From the NCBI GenBank assembly GCA_001643675.2, contig LSRY02000002.1, positions 1,137,001 to 1,201,000 on the forward strand: a stretch of DNA of 64,000 nucleotides. Direction: 5' to 3'. Shown here one piece after another: positions 35,895 through 48,261 of this stretch. The stretch is from Monocercomonoides exilis. Lineage: Eukaryota; Preaxostyla; Oxymonadida; Polymastigidae. The position numbers and the translations under genes were made by a program. Under the pieces are notes generated by a model that had not been told where the DNA came from, did no database searches, and saw only the letters and a program-made list of their open reading frames with translations. Each line of letters opens with the position of its first letter. Within the stretch, counting starts at the first letter, position 1.

Positions 35895-37155
35895 ATGCAA
35901 ATCCAAATAATTATGGATCTGATCATAAGGAAAAAATATTTTTAAGGTATCCCACGAGGGTCACACCTTGGGTGGCATTTTTTTCGCATGAATCGATTTG
36001 TTAGAATGACTGTGTGTGAAATATGTCAAAAAAAGGGGTACCAAGGTGTGACCTCTTTTTCGAAAAATGTATCTCAAATTTTCAGATCAAAAATCTATGA
36101 AAATTTTTCGCTTTTTTGTTCTTTCAAGAACGAGAAAATGCTTATATTCTATTAGTGTTCATACGCTTCATAATTATTAAAACAACAATATTCATTAAAA
36201 ATGATTAAAAAAAATGTGTGTTTAGAACTTTTTTCAATGAGAAAAAATTCCATAACTTTATTTCAAAATGTTCTTTCAACAATTTTTCTCACATTGACGT
36301 TGCATCGAGGTTTGTTATTTGTTATCATATGAGGAAAACACATGTTTTTTAAACAAATCTTTTTCATAGACAATCAATAGGTGTTCTTTCTTTTGTTTTT
36401 AATGAAAATATTTATATGATTGATATGCCAAAGAATAATTGCTAATAAAAGGCAGAGAAGGAAGTTTGGTATTTATTTATTATTTCTATATATGATTATT
36501 TTTTATTGACCGTTTTTATTCTTTCTTTCAGGGCAGGAGGCAGAAATGAATGAAAATGAATGAAGGCGGGATATCTCGTTGTGCAGGGTGACCATAAAGT
36601 TGGGAGAGCGAATTCATATGGAAAGTGCCCAGGGTGAAGGGATTGGGAAGGAATTTGGAATGATATTTTCAGACGAGAAACAAGGATATTTTTCAATGAG
36701 AAAGATGAAATTGAAGAAAATACATAAGTTTCACATTTTTCAGAAGAGAGGGAAATCGATGCATTTGATGGGAAAATGACTTCCGGAAAGGACGATTAGA
36801 AAATCAGAAAAGAAATATTTGAAAATGGAAGGAATAAAGAATTTTTATTGGAGGGAAACAGTGTGCAATGGAATATAAAACAGAAAATTCCATATAAAAA
36901 TGTTTAGAAGGTTTGTTGAATATTTTTTGAAGTGATTATTATTTTTTCATTCAGGATGTTGAAAAAGCGAAGGATTATATGGCTTTGAAGAAGAAGAAGA
37001 AAAGTGGGGAAGAACAAATAAAGACGAACAAATGAAATTCAAGAAATTTCGAAGATGCCTGGAATTGGGCTTTGGCGAAGAATAGTTTTTGAGAAAAGAT
37101 GATTTTTTGTGAAAGAAGGGGAATTGAAAGCTTGAAAGATGAAATCAAAAAGAGG
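35895..37155 (+). repeat. Right arm of the long inverted repeat
   Basis: Reverse complement of the left arm. Reads outward on the plus strand with coding-like pieces: a frame at 36579-36779 (GERIHMESAQGEGIGKEFG), LPERTIRKSEKKYLKMEG near 36,780-36,860, and, after a TTCATTCAG acceptor at about 36,955, DVEKAKDYMALKKKKKSGEE. These suggest 5' exons of a gene lying across the arm edge, or its relic. Confidence 0.85.
35959..36053. repeat. Internal hairpin pair in the right arm
   Basis: GGTCACACCTTGG at 35959-35971 and CCAAGGTGTGACC at 36041-36053, the mirror image of the pair in the left arm. Confidence 0.75.
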
Positions 37156-37382
37156 AAAAAAGGAATTGTCACATGTTTATTATTTGCATCAGCGAGAGAA
37201 AGAAGATAAAGAAGAATTAATGATGAATTTGGTGAACAGTGTTACAAGAAGAACAAAAAAAATGGAAGAAGAAAAAAAGAATTATCATTTCATTGAATTT
37301 CTCCATTAATTATAATTTGCATTAATCTTCAAAATCTTCGATCTTCAAAAACCTCATAATTACACTTCTCCTTTTTCAACAG

Positions 37383-40300
37383 ACGAGGCAAAACCACATC
37401 ACATGCCTTCTCCTTCTTCCTTATCTTCTTCTTCTTCTTCTTCTTCTTCTTCTTCTTCTTCTTCTTCTTCTTCTTCTTCTTCTTCTTCTTCTTCTTCTTC
37501 TTTTTCTTCTTCTTCTTTTTCTTCTTCTTCTTCTTCTTCTTCTTCTTCTTCTTCTTCTTCTTCTTCCAAATCCACCACCGACTCTCGGTCAGAAGCGATG
37601 AGCGTGATGAAGAAGGAGCCGGAGATGAGCTTCGATTCGACTTCTCATTTTTCCTCCGAATGTTTCATGAACGGAGTGGTTGTTGGCATCCTTGAAGGCA
37701 TCGTGGCAGTGGGAAAGCACGGCATCTTTCAGAACAAGCAGCAGTGAAGAGAAATGGCAGGGAAACAGATGAGAAGAGCGAGAAAGAGAAAGAGAAGAAA
37801 AGAGGGAGATGGAAATGGAGAGGAAGAGGAGGAAGATAGAGGGAGATGAGATAAATATTAAGAGGAAGAAGGAGTAATGGGTGATTCAGAACCCAAAAAG
37901 CGAAGATACGAAGAAAGTGCAAAACGGAAGATATAGAAAGAAGAGAAGGAAGAACTGGGCAAGCTGCAAAAAGATAATTTTTACGAGTGTGAATCGAGCC
38001 ACTTTCGAGAGCAGGTGATCAAAGACACTGTGGAAAATAGGCTTAATGATGAAAGAGAACAAAATACCGAAAAGAAGGCAAAGCAAAAGGAGCACAAACA
38101 GAATTCGTCACGAGCGCAGGACATAGATACAAGAAATCATCGGAATACACCATCATTATCTTCTTCTTTTTCTCCACACAGCAATTCTCACAATCGATCT
38201 TCTTATTCAGTCTCCTTCTTCGAAGTGAGCGAAGATGAAAAAGACGAAGGAAACAACGAAGCAAACGACACTACAGATGGCTCAGATTATCCATAACATG
38301 CAAGGAAATCAGCAGAACGAGATGTTCGAATGGATTTTGGCTCATCCTGCGTCTTCAGAGCGAATCAAGTGCGACAAGCGCTGATGATGCAGCCAAGTGA
38401 GTTTGCAATATACAACTTTGTGGTATGTGCTTCGCAGATTGGATATGTTCCGTATGGAGAGGAAGAGGAAGAGACGGAGAAGAAGGAGATAGAGAGGAGG
38501 AAAATGAAGGAAAAACAGAAAAAGGACTGACTTGTCGAACTCCAAAGGGAGCACAAGGGATGAGAATGCAAAAAAACAGAGAGTGCCTTTTTATCACAAA
38601 ATATACAACAAAAGATGTACGTCAACATCATCATCACTTGCAAGTTTCGATAAATCTGACACAAATAAAAGCGAAAAATCTTCTTTTTCGTATTCTTATT
38701 CTTCATCCAGCGAAGTGATCTATACAGCCTGTTCTCCACACACATATTTTACCACAAATGACTTGGCGCGTCTGCTCTCTTCATTCAGCAACCATCCCAA
38801 ACGATTCTATCACAGCATAAACATTTTGGGAGGAGCTGTTTCTTCGATAAGGAGAACACATCACCAATTGATGGAAGATGATTCTGAAGTATCTTCATTT
38901 AATGAAAGCGTTGAAGAAGAAAAGAACAAAGAATTAGAATCATCTCAAAATCCAAAAAAAAACATTCACACAAATCTCAAAATCATACTTTTTTCTTCTT
39001 CTTCTTCTTCTCATTCTCTTTCTTCTCCTCCCTCATTATGCAGACCATCGTCTTCGTCTGATCAACCGACTTGCGTATGTGATGAGTGTGCGGACGCTGC
39101 ATGTGGTCGAGCAGTAAAACTTGACACGTTTTGTGCACTGGTTAAAAGAGCTGGTGAGATGTGAACTTGTGGAGAATAATAATGAGCAGGCAGACGTGGA
39201 GCAGGAGTAGGAGAAAGCAACATGGCGGAACAGAACGCGTTTTGAAGAAGGAGATGCAAAGAACAGGTGAAAGAGGAGAAGATGCTGAGCGCAGAAGAAA
39301 TAGCTTCCTCTTTTGATAATTTTATTTCAAAAGTTAAATGCGATGGAGAAACGAATGGGATGAGTCAGCTTGGCAACTTGAGTGATAACAATAAACTTGA
39401 TTCTGCGACTCAATCAGAAGAATTCAGCAACTTTCAGATAGTGCTTGGCAGGAAAGGCGACTTTGCTCAGCCTCCAGAAGTTCATTTTGCCTCTTCTGCT
39501 ATTCTCAACTGCAACTCCGTATTCATTCACAGGCACAGAATAAACAGCAACATACTCATTCTTCTTCTCTTCCTCCTTCCTCTGCTTTTCCACTTGGTTT
39601 GCTTTCTTCCTATTCTACATGTCTTCATCCACACAGAAGAAGGGCTGGCCATCAGATGAAGAGTTCTGTTGAGCCAGAGGCAAAAGGGAAAAATGAATTT
39701 TTTTTTATCAAAAGAATACTGATTCATTTTGTTGAGTGCTCAGATTGAAAGGGACAGAAAGAGGAGAAAATGAAGAGGTGAAATGATGATTTGGAAGATG
39801 AAGGAGGTCGAGGAAATGAGGGAGATTGAGGTGAATTGCCATCAAAGCAGATGAAAGGAGGTTATAAAAGGAAATTAGAAAAGAAATTAACAAAGAACTT
39901 GTAAAAGTCAGAAAAGAAAACGAAGAAGAAGAGAGTGAGAGTGAAAGAGAAGGAAGAAGATGCTGAGAAGGATACGCAAACACGAAAACCTCAGAATCTT
40001 TAGAAGGACCATTTGATGACCAAATTTATTCGTCCAAATCTGATTAATTTGAAGGAGCGGCTGCTGAAAGAACGGAGCAGCAAAAATTTTGTCTTCTTTT
40101 ATATCATCTTCCTTCTAATCGTCATCACGGCCAGTTGATTGTGAGGCAACTGAATGTTGCTATGTCCAAATATCTTGCTCTTTTGCTACCTCTTCTTCGG
40201 ATGTGGAGAAAGAAGCAGAAGATGAAACATGTTCAAATGCAACTTCGATCACTTTCATTACAAATGCTCTTTTGACTGCCACCAATCTTTTTTCTTCTTC

Positions 40301-42745
40301 TTCTTCTTCTTCTTCTTCATCGTCCTCCTCCTCTTCCTCCTCTTCTGTTTCTTCTTCTTCATAATCTTCATAATCTTCTACTTCTTCCTCTTCTTCCTCT
40401 TCTTTTTTCTTTTTTCTTCTCATTCTTCTCTCGCTTCTTCCTCTTCTTTTTCATGCACTTAAACATCATATCACATTGCTTTATCATTGTCAGCACATAT
40501 TTCATATGATTGGATTTCTTCTTTTTTTTTCCTCATCTTTATATGGGATGATTACAGAAAGAAAGAAGAAGGGTATTTCTGAAGAAAAAAAAACAGTTGA
40601 AAATGAGAAGAAGATTGAAAAGTCAATGAAGAGAATAAAGATGAAGAGATAGAAGAATTCGTTTTGACAGGATATGATGAATGGAAATTGGTAAGTGAAA
40701 ATTGCTGAGATTTTAAAAAATGAGGAAGTCAAATGGAAATGGGGAGAAGTTGGAGGAGAAGAAGATGATGAACCAGAACAAGAAACAATGTGTCAGGAAG
40801 GAATACGTTGAATATCTGAATCATTCTATCTGTTGCTTCTTTTTCATGAGCGTTATGGAGCGCAGATACGAAGAATGTGGAAGTGCGCTGAGATGTGATA
40901 CAGTTGAGGGAACATTCGCGGCTGAGAAGCCACGAGGAGGTGCGGGAGAGCATGCCATTACCTCTCCAGGGAAAGGCAATAATGAGAGAACAGCGAGAAG
41001 GAGGTGAAGTTTTAGCAAGCGGATTAATTATTTGGGAAGACGGGGCTATTAGTGAACTTACAGCAGTTGATACAAGCACGTGTTTCTGTGGAGACTATGT
41101 TCGGCTGTTCTTCTTTTGTAATGAATCAGAAAGGCTCTTCATTCACAGACACTTTCTTATGAATCAGATACAGTGTCCAATTGATACTTGTTGTAGCTGC
41201 CGAGTGAATCCATTTATTGAGCATGTCTCGAGTACAGCTAAAGGTTAATGGATAAACGCGACTGCACTCCCAAAGGATGTAGAAGTTCCGTTTTGGAGAA
41301 TGGTGCAGTTTGAGATACACTAAAGCCATGCTGCTGTTTCAGTCATAAATGTTGCTGATAAGGTTTCCAATCAAGATGGAAGTTAAGACGGAGTGCATCA
41401 AGCTGAAGGGACTTTCTGATATTTCAATTCCAAAAAGATAAATAAGAACAATTATACTGCTTTCAATTGCGATATACGTTGAGATAAGATGATGTACTGA
41501 ACTATTGGATTCATCATCAAAAGCGAATTCGATTGAAGCAGCGTTTTGTGCAGAGATGTTGATGTTGGAGAGAAAGACGCAGGAATTGGGAAGAGCACGA
41601 AGATCTGATTGGAAGAGGCTCAGATATCCTCTTCAAGCACAAAGAAGTATGTGGTTGAGGTGAAGATGCTTGTCGGAAGGAGAAAGGAGAGAGGAGGACA
41701 CAGCAAAAGATTCGTTGAAAAGGCAGAAAAATGAAGACTGGAAATACACGAAGAATTAATGGAAGGAGATGTGGCAGTATGAAAGGGTGCAAAAGTTGCG
41801 AAATGCAACAACAATGAGATGGTGGTGACGAAGTGAACAGGAACAAGACTTCACAAGATAGATCCAACTCCTATGTTGGAAAGGCAATTCTGGCTGTCAT
41901 TTTCAATCACTGTTGTGAAGATGAAGGAACAGGGTGAAAGCGGGGAGCTGTAATGGTGCGCAGAGGAGCCGATGTCTTGATTGACAAATATATGGTAGGC
42001 GTTGTAGAATATGATGAAGGTGACTTTGTTGAAGTCGAGATCGGGGTTGGGGTCTGTGTGGGAGAAGTCAAACTCGCAGATTGATGTGTTTCAAGCGAAA
42101 GAATGCTGAGTGAAGCCGAAGGGAAAGAGGGACTCGTTGATTTGGGCGGGGATGGAGGAGTGTCGGAGAAAGAGTTCCTTTCCCCTGAATACATGATTCA
42201 AGACGAAGTTGAAGTTGAGGATGCATTCGGACAAGTGCAGCCACAACTTCTCGCAGTTGAGGAACACCATTGCAACTCTGCCCTCGGAAGACTCTTCGCT
42301 CACATAACTGGTGAACACGTACGCCTCAGAAGCGCAGTCAAAGGCACATCACCTTACCAAATTAACACAAGAGCTGCTTAGTTGGATGAGCGCACAATGT
42401 TGGTATTATTGGAGGAGTGAAAACCGATTATTGTACTTTGATCTGGGGCAGACAAGCCAGCCAGAGAAGCGGAGCCATCCAGAGCAGATGGGCAGATAGC
42501 CACGAGGGAATTGCTAGGGAGCCAAGAGGTTGAGACTGAGAGGAATTCAAGTTTAGCTGAAGTGGATGCAGAAAAGGATGCGATAATGATGAAGAGGCGA
42601 GGGAGTAGCTTTCGAGAGACGTACGCTCTTCTGCTACATCAACCATTGCATTCGAAAAGCTTTTTTGTTAAGCCCGTATGGAAAAGGAGCGTCGCGACAA
42701 AAGGAGAGGAGCATCAGGTGTGGATATCTGGATGAAGGATAAGAG
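37383..42745 (+). CDS. Large low-complexity gene or decaying gene, unknown function
   Basis: No family recognised. The plus strand has a run of protein-like segments in changing frames: poly-Ser then MSFDSTSHFSSECFMNG (37,4xx-37,745), NFYECESSHFREQVIKD (37,97x), QIIHNMQGNQQNEMFEW (38,28x) and an uninterrupted frame 38,508-39,164 with YTACSPHTYFTTNDLARLL and DQPTCVCDECADAACG. Further on come GGEVLASGLIIWEDGAIS (41,0xx), ADVLIDKYMVGVVEYDEG (41,97x) and FGQVQPQLLAVEEHHCNSA (42,2xx). Frame changes and in-frame stops between them fit either many short introns or decay; I could not settle a gene model. Composition (purine-rich, less AT) differs from surrounding DNA and resembles the minus-strand gene on the other side of the element. 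Confidence 0.4.
37418..37567 (+). repeat. (TTC)n microsatellite coding poly-Ser
   Basis: About 50 tandem TCT/TTC triplets with a few TTT interruptions, immediately outside the right arm of the inverted repeat. Confidence 0.9.
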
Positions 42746-43376
42746 ACGAGGAAGAAATGTGGAGAATCAACGGAGAAACGAAGGGAGGAAAATAAAATGA
42801 AGATGTTCGTGTGACAAAAGCATTTTTAGTGTTAAAAACAAATATAAACAAATTTCTATTCAATTTTTATTATTCTCTTTGTTATTTTTCTATATCTTTG
42901 TTTGATCAATTTATAAGAATAACTAATTTAAAGAATTTTTTGTTTCTAAACAAAAACAAACCAAACCGTTGTATATCTGATAAATATAATGTGTTTCTAT
43001 TTTGTTTTTCCATTTGTGTTTTTGATATTGTAAATTTTTAACAAATGTTTTAAGATCTTCAATATCAATTTGAAATTTTTTTTGTAATAACATCATAAAA
43101 CTAATTTTTATAAGAAATTGATAAATTACGTATTGTTCTAATTATTATCATGTTTTAATAACGTTTGAACGAGTATTTTGTTCTGTTTGCTTCAGTTTTG
43201 ATATTTTTTGAATTAGAATTATATGTTTTTTTCTAAATTTGTAATAAAAATAATGAGAAACAAATTTTTATCAACAAACAAATAATAATTATTATTTTTA
43301 AAGCAATCAATTATCATGATCATCATTTTCAATTTTCCAATCAACCCCACCCTTAATGAAAAAATATTTTGATCAA
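42746..43376. other. AT-rich spacer
   Basis: No gene recognisable; a 76-codon open frame (42,811-43,041) is AT-rich and looks like chance. Confidence 0.5.
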
Positions 43377-44240
43377 ACTTCGTAAATTTTTATGATATCA
43401 AAAAAAATCACCCATATTGGAATTTATTGCAGCTATAATCACTTCAGGGCAGAAATGCGTAACAAGATAATCCATCAGAATTAATGCTCTCCGCAAGCGA
43501 GTTGGCTTCATCTTCTCTTTTGTTTGAAATAACTAATCATTGATAATAATAGTCATGAATTAATAGTTTGTGATTTATCTGGAGCTAGCGTTGAGATCTT
43601 TGATAAAAAATGAAGAAAAAATACTAAAACTCGGAAGTGATCAACCTGTTTGTCCAGAGCAAATAATGATTCAAACATGAGCCATCAGCACACACACAGA
43701 AACACATTGTTGCATTCGAGACCTTTTGTGGAGCAGGAGGTGAAGGAGGAAGCTGATCCTTCAAGCAAACAACAAGTTTTGACGCTTCTTGTCCACATCT
43801 CACAGAAGTTTCGTCAAAATTGTAAACCGCTGATCCAACGATATTGTATTTTTTTTCTAATTCAGACAAATCTGCAAACCATGTTCTGATGGATTCTTAT
43901 GATTGCGCAATAATCTTTGCAGCTTCCAACGGTTTCGCTTCAGCAGTGTGAAGTATTTCACTTCTTTTCAACAATTCGAAAGCGTATTTCTTAACAATGG
44001 TTCCCTCTTTGTTTGTGTTCTCCCCACTTTTTTGTTTCAACTCAACATACTGAAAATTCAAAAGTCAAAAAAAAATACAAACAAAAAAAACAGAAATACA
44101 ATTGATTGGGCATCTGAAACTCTCACAATTTCATGCTCAGATAATTTTGATAAAACCTGATTCTTTATTATTTCCAATTCTGAATCTGAAATAGCAGGTT
44201 CCATTCCAATCCTTTTTGTTTTAAGCCCTTCATTTTCTGC
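43377..44240 (-). pseudogene. Degraded pogo-type transposase
   Basis: Minus strand, 43869-43624: YNFDETSVRCGQEASKLVV, then PAPQKVSNATMCFCVCADGS, matches the first catalytic Asp region of the fuller copy (FNFDETSITCGESSSKLVV). Upstream, KKYAFELLKRSEIL matches its KYAYKLIKRSEIL, but stops interrupt it. Only the middle of the protein remains. Its 3' break near 43,400 abuts the same short sequence (ATATGGGTGATTTTTTTTGA on the minus strand) as the remnant at 22.85 kb. Confidence 0.75.
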
Positions 44241-46331
44241 TTATTTGCACGGTTAAAAGATAATTTTGAAATCAATTGCGCTTTAATAGCTTCTTTGAAT
44301 GTAATTGGTATTTCTTTCTTTGCTTCAAAAAGTTTTTGCGATCTTGTTTAAATTGTTCTTTAACAAAATTTTTCTATAATTTTTTGCAACTTGTATATGT
44401 TTGTTTGAGCTATTTCTATGATGCGTTATGGAAATACTAAAAACAATAAAAAATCTGTTTTGAAAAAACACAAAGGAAAATCAAGATAAATAATTTGTAA
44501 AATTATTTCTTTTTTGATTTTCCACTGTGTGTTTTTGTTTCGTCAATAATTCTTTTGTTATTTCTCAAATATCAGGAAATTTTATAATGTTTTTCATGTG
44601 AGAAATAATTTCAATTAATAAAAATGGCTTGATTAAAATTTAATTTATCCTTCGAGTATTTTTCATTCAAAATTGTGTTATGTTTTTTTCAAGTGGAAAT
44701 AATAGTTGCCTGTGATGGTTATTTATTTCTGAATTGTGAATGGTTCAGGGTTTCGCGAAATGTCCAGGCTTTGATTCCAATGGTTTTTTTTTCTGGATTC
44801 AAAAAGCAGTATAGCAAATTTGCCAAAGCCCAACCTAATCAACTCATATATTTCTTGGATACAAAGGCAATCGAGCACACATGTGAAAGAGTTTAACAAT
44901 TATAAAAAGTGACTTTTCCAATTCCGAATATAAGATACATTTGAATTTTTTCACTTGTGATGATAAATCGATGATTGAAGTTTCATTGAAAATCCCTCCA
45001 AAAAATGTGTACAAAAACAAAAGAAATAATGAAAAATAGAATCCACAACGGAAAATGCTTTGTAATTGCTTTGGAGAACGCATTATAAACTTATCGATTA
45101 TATCCGATGATTAAAATGCAATTCGATGATTTTTTAATTGCATATAGTTTATGTGAAGCTCGTTTAATAAAAAGGAATCATGCTTTGTAAATAAACATGA
45201 AAAGTGAATAAATTGATGAAAAACAAATACAAAAGTGCTTAAAGATGAAAATTGAGAGGCTTTGAATCAAGTGTTGATAGTTTCAAATGGACAAGAGATC
45301 AATGAAAGAGTTTGAGTCTGCATAACGGAGAAATGAATTTTTTAACGAGTGTTCATTAACATCTATGCAGGTTCATTGAGAGAAGTGTTTTTGAAAATAA
45401 AGGAACGCAAATTTTGCATTTTCAATTTCGTTTCAAATCACTGTGATTGAGAACGTTCAGAAAACTTGAAAATATAAAGAACAATCAATCTGATGGGAAT
45501 GAAGATAATGAAGAAGATAATTAGACACTCTGTTGTCAAGAAAAAGAAGTCATTTTCTATTTTCATATGCTTCCTTTGGTTTCGATTCAGACAACCCTGA
45601 AATGATATTTGCCAATCTGTTTGAAATACAAATACATGGAAAAAATATGAGATTCAAAGAATCATAAACAATTTTGTTTGCTTCTTATCATCTGTGGAAT
45701 TCCCATCTTTTCAACTTCACATATTTCATAAATGTTCTGTTTTGAAATTGGGCACCTTCATGAATAAAATGTTAATTATTATAATAACTTTTTTTTCATT
45801 CCAATTCACATTTTGTTGATTATTCGCTGAAATTGAGTGTTTCAGATGATTAATGATTTCAAACAAATTCTTTTCAATGAACCATCTGTTCGTTTTATCA
45901 GATTTTCAATATTGATTATCATTTTTTTTCAAAAGATATTTATGTGTTATAGTTTTTGTTTCCCCTTTAAGCAATCGGATTTCTATCTTTCTTCATATAT
46001 GTTTCGCATCCTCTTCTTCTTCAGCACAGCGCAAACCATGAAGAAAGTGACAAAACTTTTCAAGGACAAAACCTGGGATAATCCATTCAGCTTTTTTGAG
46101 ACAATTCAACACTTTTTTAAATGAAAAAATAAACTGATTATCGAGTTATTCGTGTATTTTTGGCAATAGAACAAGCAAAATGAAATGCTTTTCCTTAAAA
46201 ATGCAATTAAAATATCAGAAAAAAATGTAAGACATCTAAGAAGCAACAGAAAACAATACACTGTTTTTATAACGTTGAATCATGTTGAAAGATGCAATAA
46301 ACGAATAATTTTCTTCTCACGAAAGATATTG
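44241..46331. other. AT-rich region with only weak open frames
   Basis: Open frames at 44,675-44,896 and 45,837-46,124 show no motif that I recognise. Likely old insertions; no gene is claimed. Confidence 0.4.
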
Positions 46332-48191
46332 TTAACTGGAATCGAAGATTGATCCCCATTCGCTTTCTGATGTGTGCTTTTCGTTTCTTTTCTCACTGGG
46401 TAATATAATCTCTTCTTCTGATGCATTCGGTTGCGCTTTTCGATCCTTTAAAAACATCAGATAGTTCGAAAGAAACATCATCGAGTAAAATTGTTTTTCT
46501 TCCATGGTTTTGAAAATCGATGATTTCAACCGGAAAAGAAATATTGGAGCTTTTGTCCTTAACATCAGATGATTTCTTTACATCTGATTTTAAAAACAAC
46601 TTGTTTTTAAACTGAGCTGTTTGGAACACTTTTCTTATTTTTCTCCAATTGAATGGAATAGCTATCGAAAAAATTATCTCCTGTCATTAATTACTTGCTG
46701 GTGTTGCTTGAAAATAAAGAAAAGAATGTCACTTTTTCAATAATTGAAAAAGTTTCAGTGTTCTGTTAAAGACACTGATTAACGGAAGAATGGTGAAAAT
46801 GGATAAATTCCACATACAGCAAATGATTTTCTGACAATTATCGAACAAAAAGAATCAATAACTCCATTTGAAACTACAGGAATAGATGCATTTTGATAAG
46901 AAAAATAGAAATATATAAAGGAACTTTGAATATCCTTTTCAAGCAATTCTCTAAATGTTCTAATACAAAATTTTCCAGAAGCAGTGTCAAATATGATGTA
47001 TGGTGTCACATTTTTAACACATAATTTGTCTGTTCCTTGTTCCAAGAAATTACAGGAAAATAAAGGAGAGACGAATGGCCATCGAGTATTTTCAAAGTTG
47101 GAGAAGACAGTCTTTGCAGTTCGACTCTTTGAACGAAAATTTTTGGCTAATAATTTTTTTTTATCATCTTTTCAAAAACATTTTTTTTCCTCCGGTCATT
47201 CCCGTTAGCCATCCAGTTTAATCGGAAGAACTTCAATTCCTTTATATTTTCTGAAAGCGTCTGAAATGGCTGCAACATGATTGGATCCAAAGATGTTTCG
47301 TTAACAAACAGTATTTAATTATGTTTCATTTTTTCTTCGTTGGGTTTCTGGAAGCAGAGCATGCTGTGTTTCTTTTCTAACAATAATTTCATCAACCGAC
47401 TGCCTAATTGAAACGCTTGTTTCATCCATATTGATGATCAAGTGCGAAGAAATTTGATTGTTGTCTATAACTTTTTTCAACAAAGAGAACCAACTTCTCA
47501 TATTTTCAATAGTTGAAGACTGAAGTCGACGTTGAACAAAATATGTTGGTTTAATAAATATCTGTAAACTTGATTTCTCTATTAATATGCGTACCAGTCT
47601 TGTTCTTATTTTGCAACACTCAAAAGTGTGCGTGCATTCATTGTTTTTTTCATTATAACTTTTTCTGTGTGATAAAATATAAACAGACTGATATGCAAAA
47701 TTAATTAATTGTGCATCAATAAAATGATATCTGAAACAGTTATAATTTTTTGTGGAAGATAAATGAGCAGTTGAACAATTCTTAATTTTTTCCATCACTT
47801 CCTTTTTTTAAAATCTTGAACTGCTTATATGGGACATAATTTTTCATTTCAGGCATTTTCATAGAAAAATTATGCACTATCCATTAACTTTTTATTTCAA
47901 AAAACACAAGAAAAATGTGACCATTTATTGTCATTCGTGAAATGTTGGAAAACTATTTGTTTTGATTTCTACGATGCCTGTTTACGGATCTGAAAATCGA
48001 ACTTATTTTGAAATCTGAGAAAGTGAAATAAAGTTATGAGCGAAGCAATTTTTCAATGCTTTGAACAAAAAAGCTTGAAAGGACGTATTTTCCACCATAT
48101 GATGAGGAACTCTTTCTGCTGTTATTGAAGCAATGTTTCGGAAAATTAATAAATGAGAAATGGCTTTTTCACTAACTAAATCAGAAGGCAT
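46332..48191 (-). pseudogene. Second, more diverged pogo-like transposase relic
   Basis: Minus-strand pieces in broken frames. 47798-47319 contains SSTIENMRSWFSLLKKVID and HLIINMDETSVSIRQS, the first catalytic Asp region of a pogo/Tigger-like (DDE_1) transposase from a different subfamily. 47045-46779 and 46629-46332 hold further protein-like pieces. 48191-48003 may be its N-terminal part. Several stops and frame changes separate the pieces, so it is not functional. Confidence 0.6.
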
Positions 48192-48261
48192 ACATCCATT
48201 TTGTTTTTACAGATAATCAATTTTGAAAGCCTTTGTTGATAAATTTTGTGAAAAATTTTCC

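Larger units (their letters stand above)
28830..37155. mobile_element. 8.3-kb element with long inverted arms and a USP-transposase gene
   Basis: Two near-identical arms in inverted orientation (about 28,830-30,085 and 35,895-37,155) flank a unique 5.8-kb centre holding one multi-exon gene with a transposase-like C-terminus. The layout (long terminal inverted repeats around a transposase gene) is that of a DNA transposon. Outside the core arms the two flanks keep weak inverted similarity for another 100-150 bp, for example TTCATTGAATTTCTC near 37,300 and its counterpart near 28,700. The outer edges and target duplication therefore cannot be fixed by eye. Confidence 0.65.

Noticed and set aside
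23211-42745. In-frame TAA/TAG codons flanked by protein-like sequence, suggesting that TAA/TAG encode Gln as in Streblomastix
   Set aside because: Well-conserved genes in the window (eL32, uL23, RsmE, RhoGAP) end at TAA at the expected place, and the Gln-rich Nab2 gene uses only CAA/CAG. Several of the stops fall in plausible short introns, other frames are equally open there, and TGA also interrupts the same regions.
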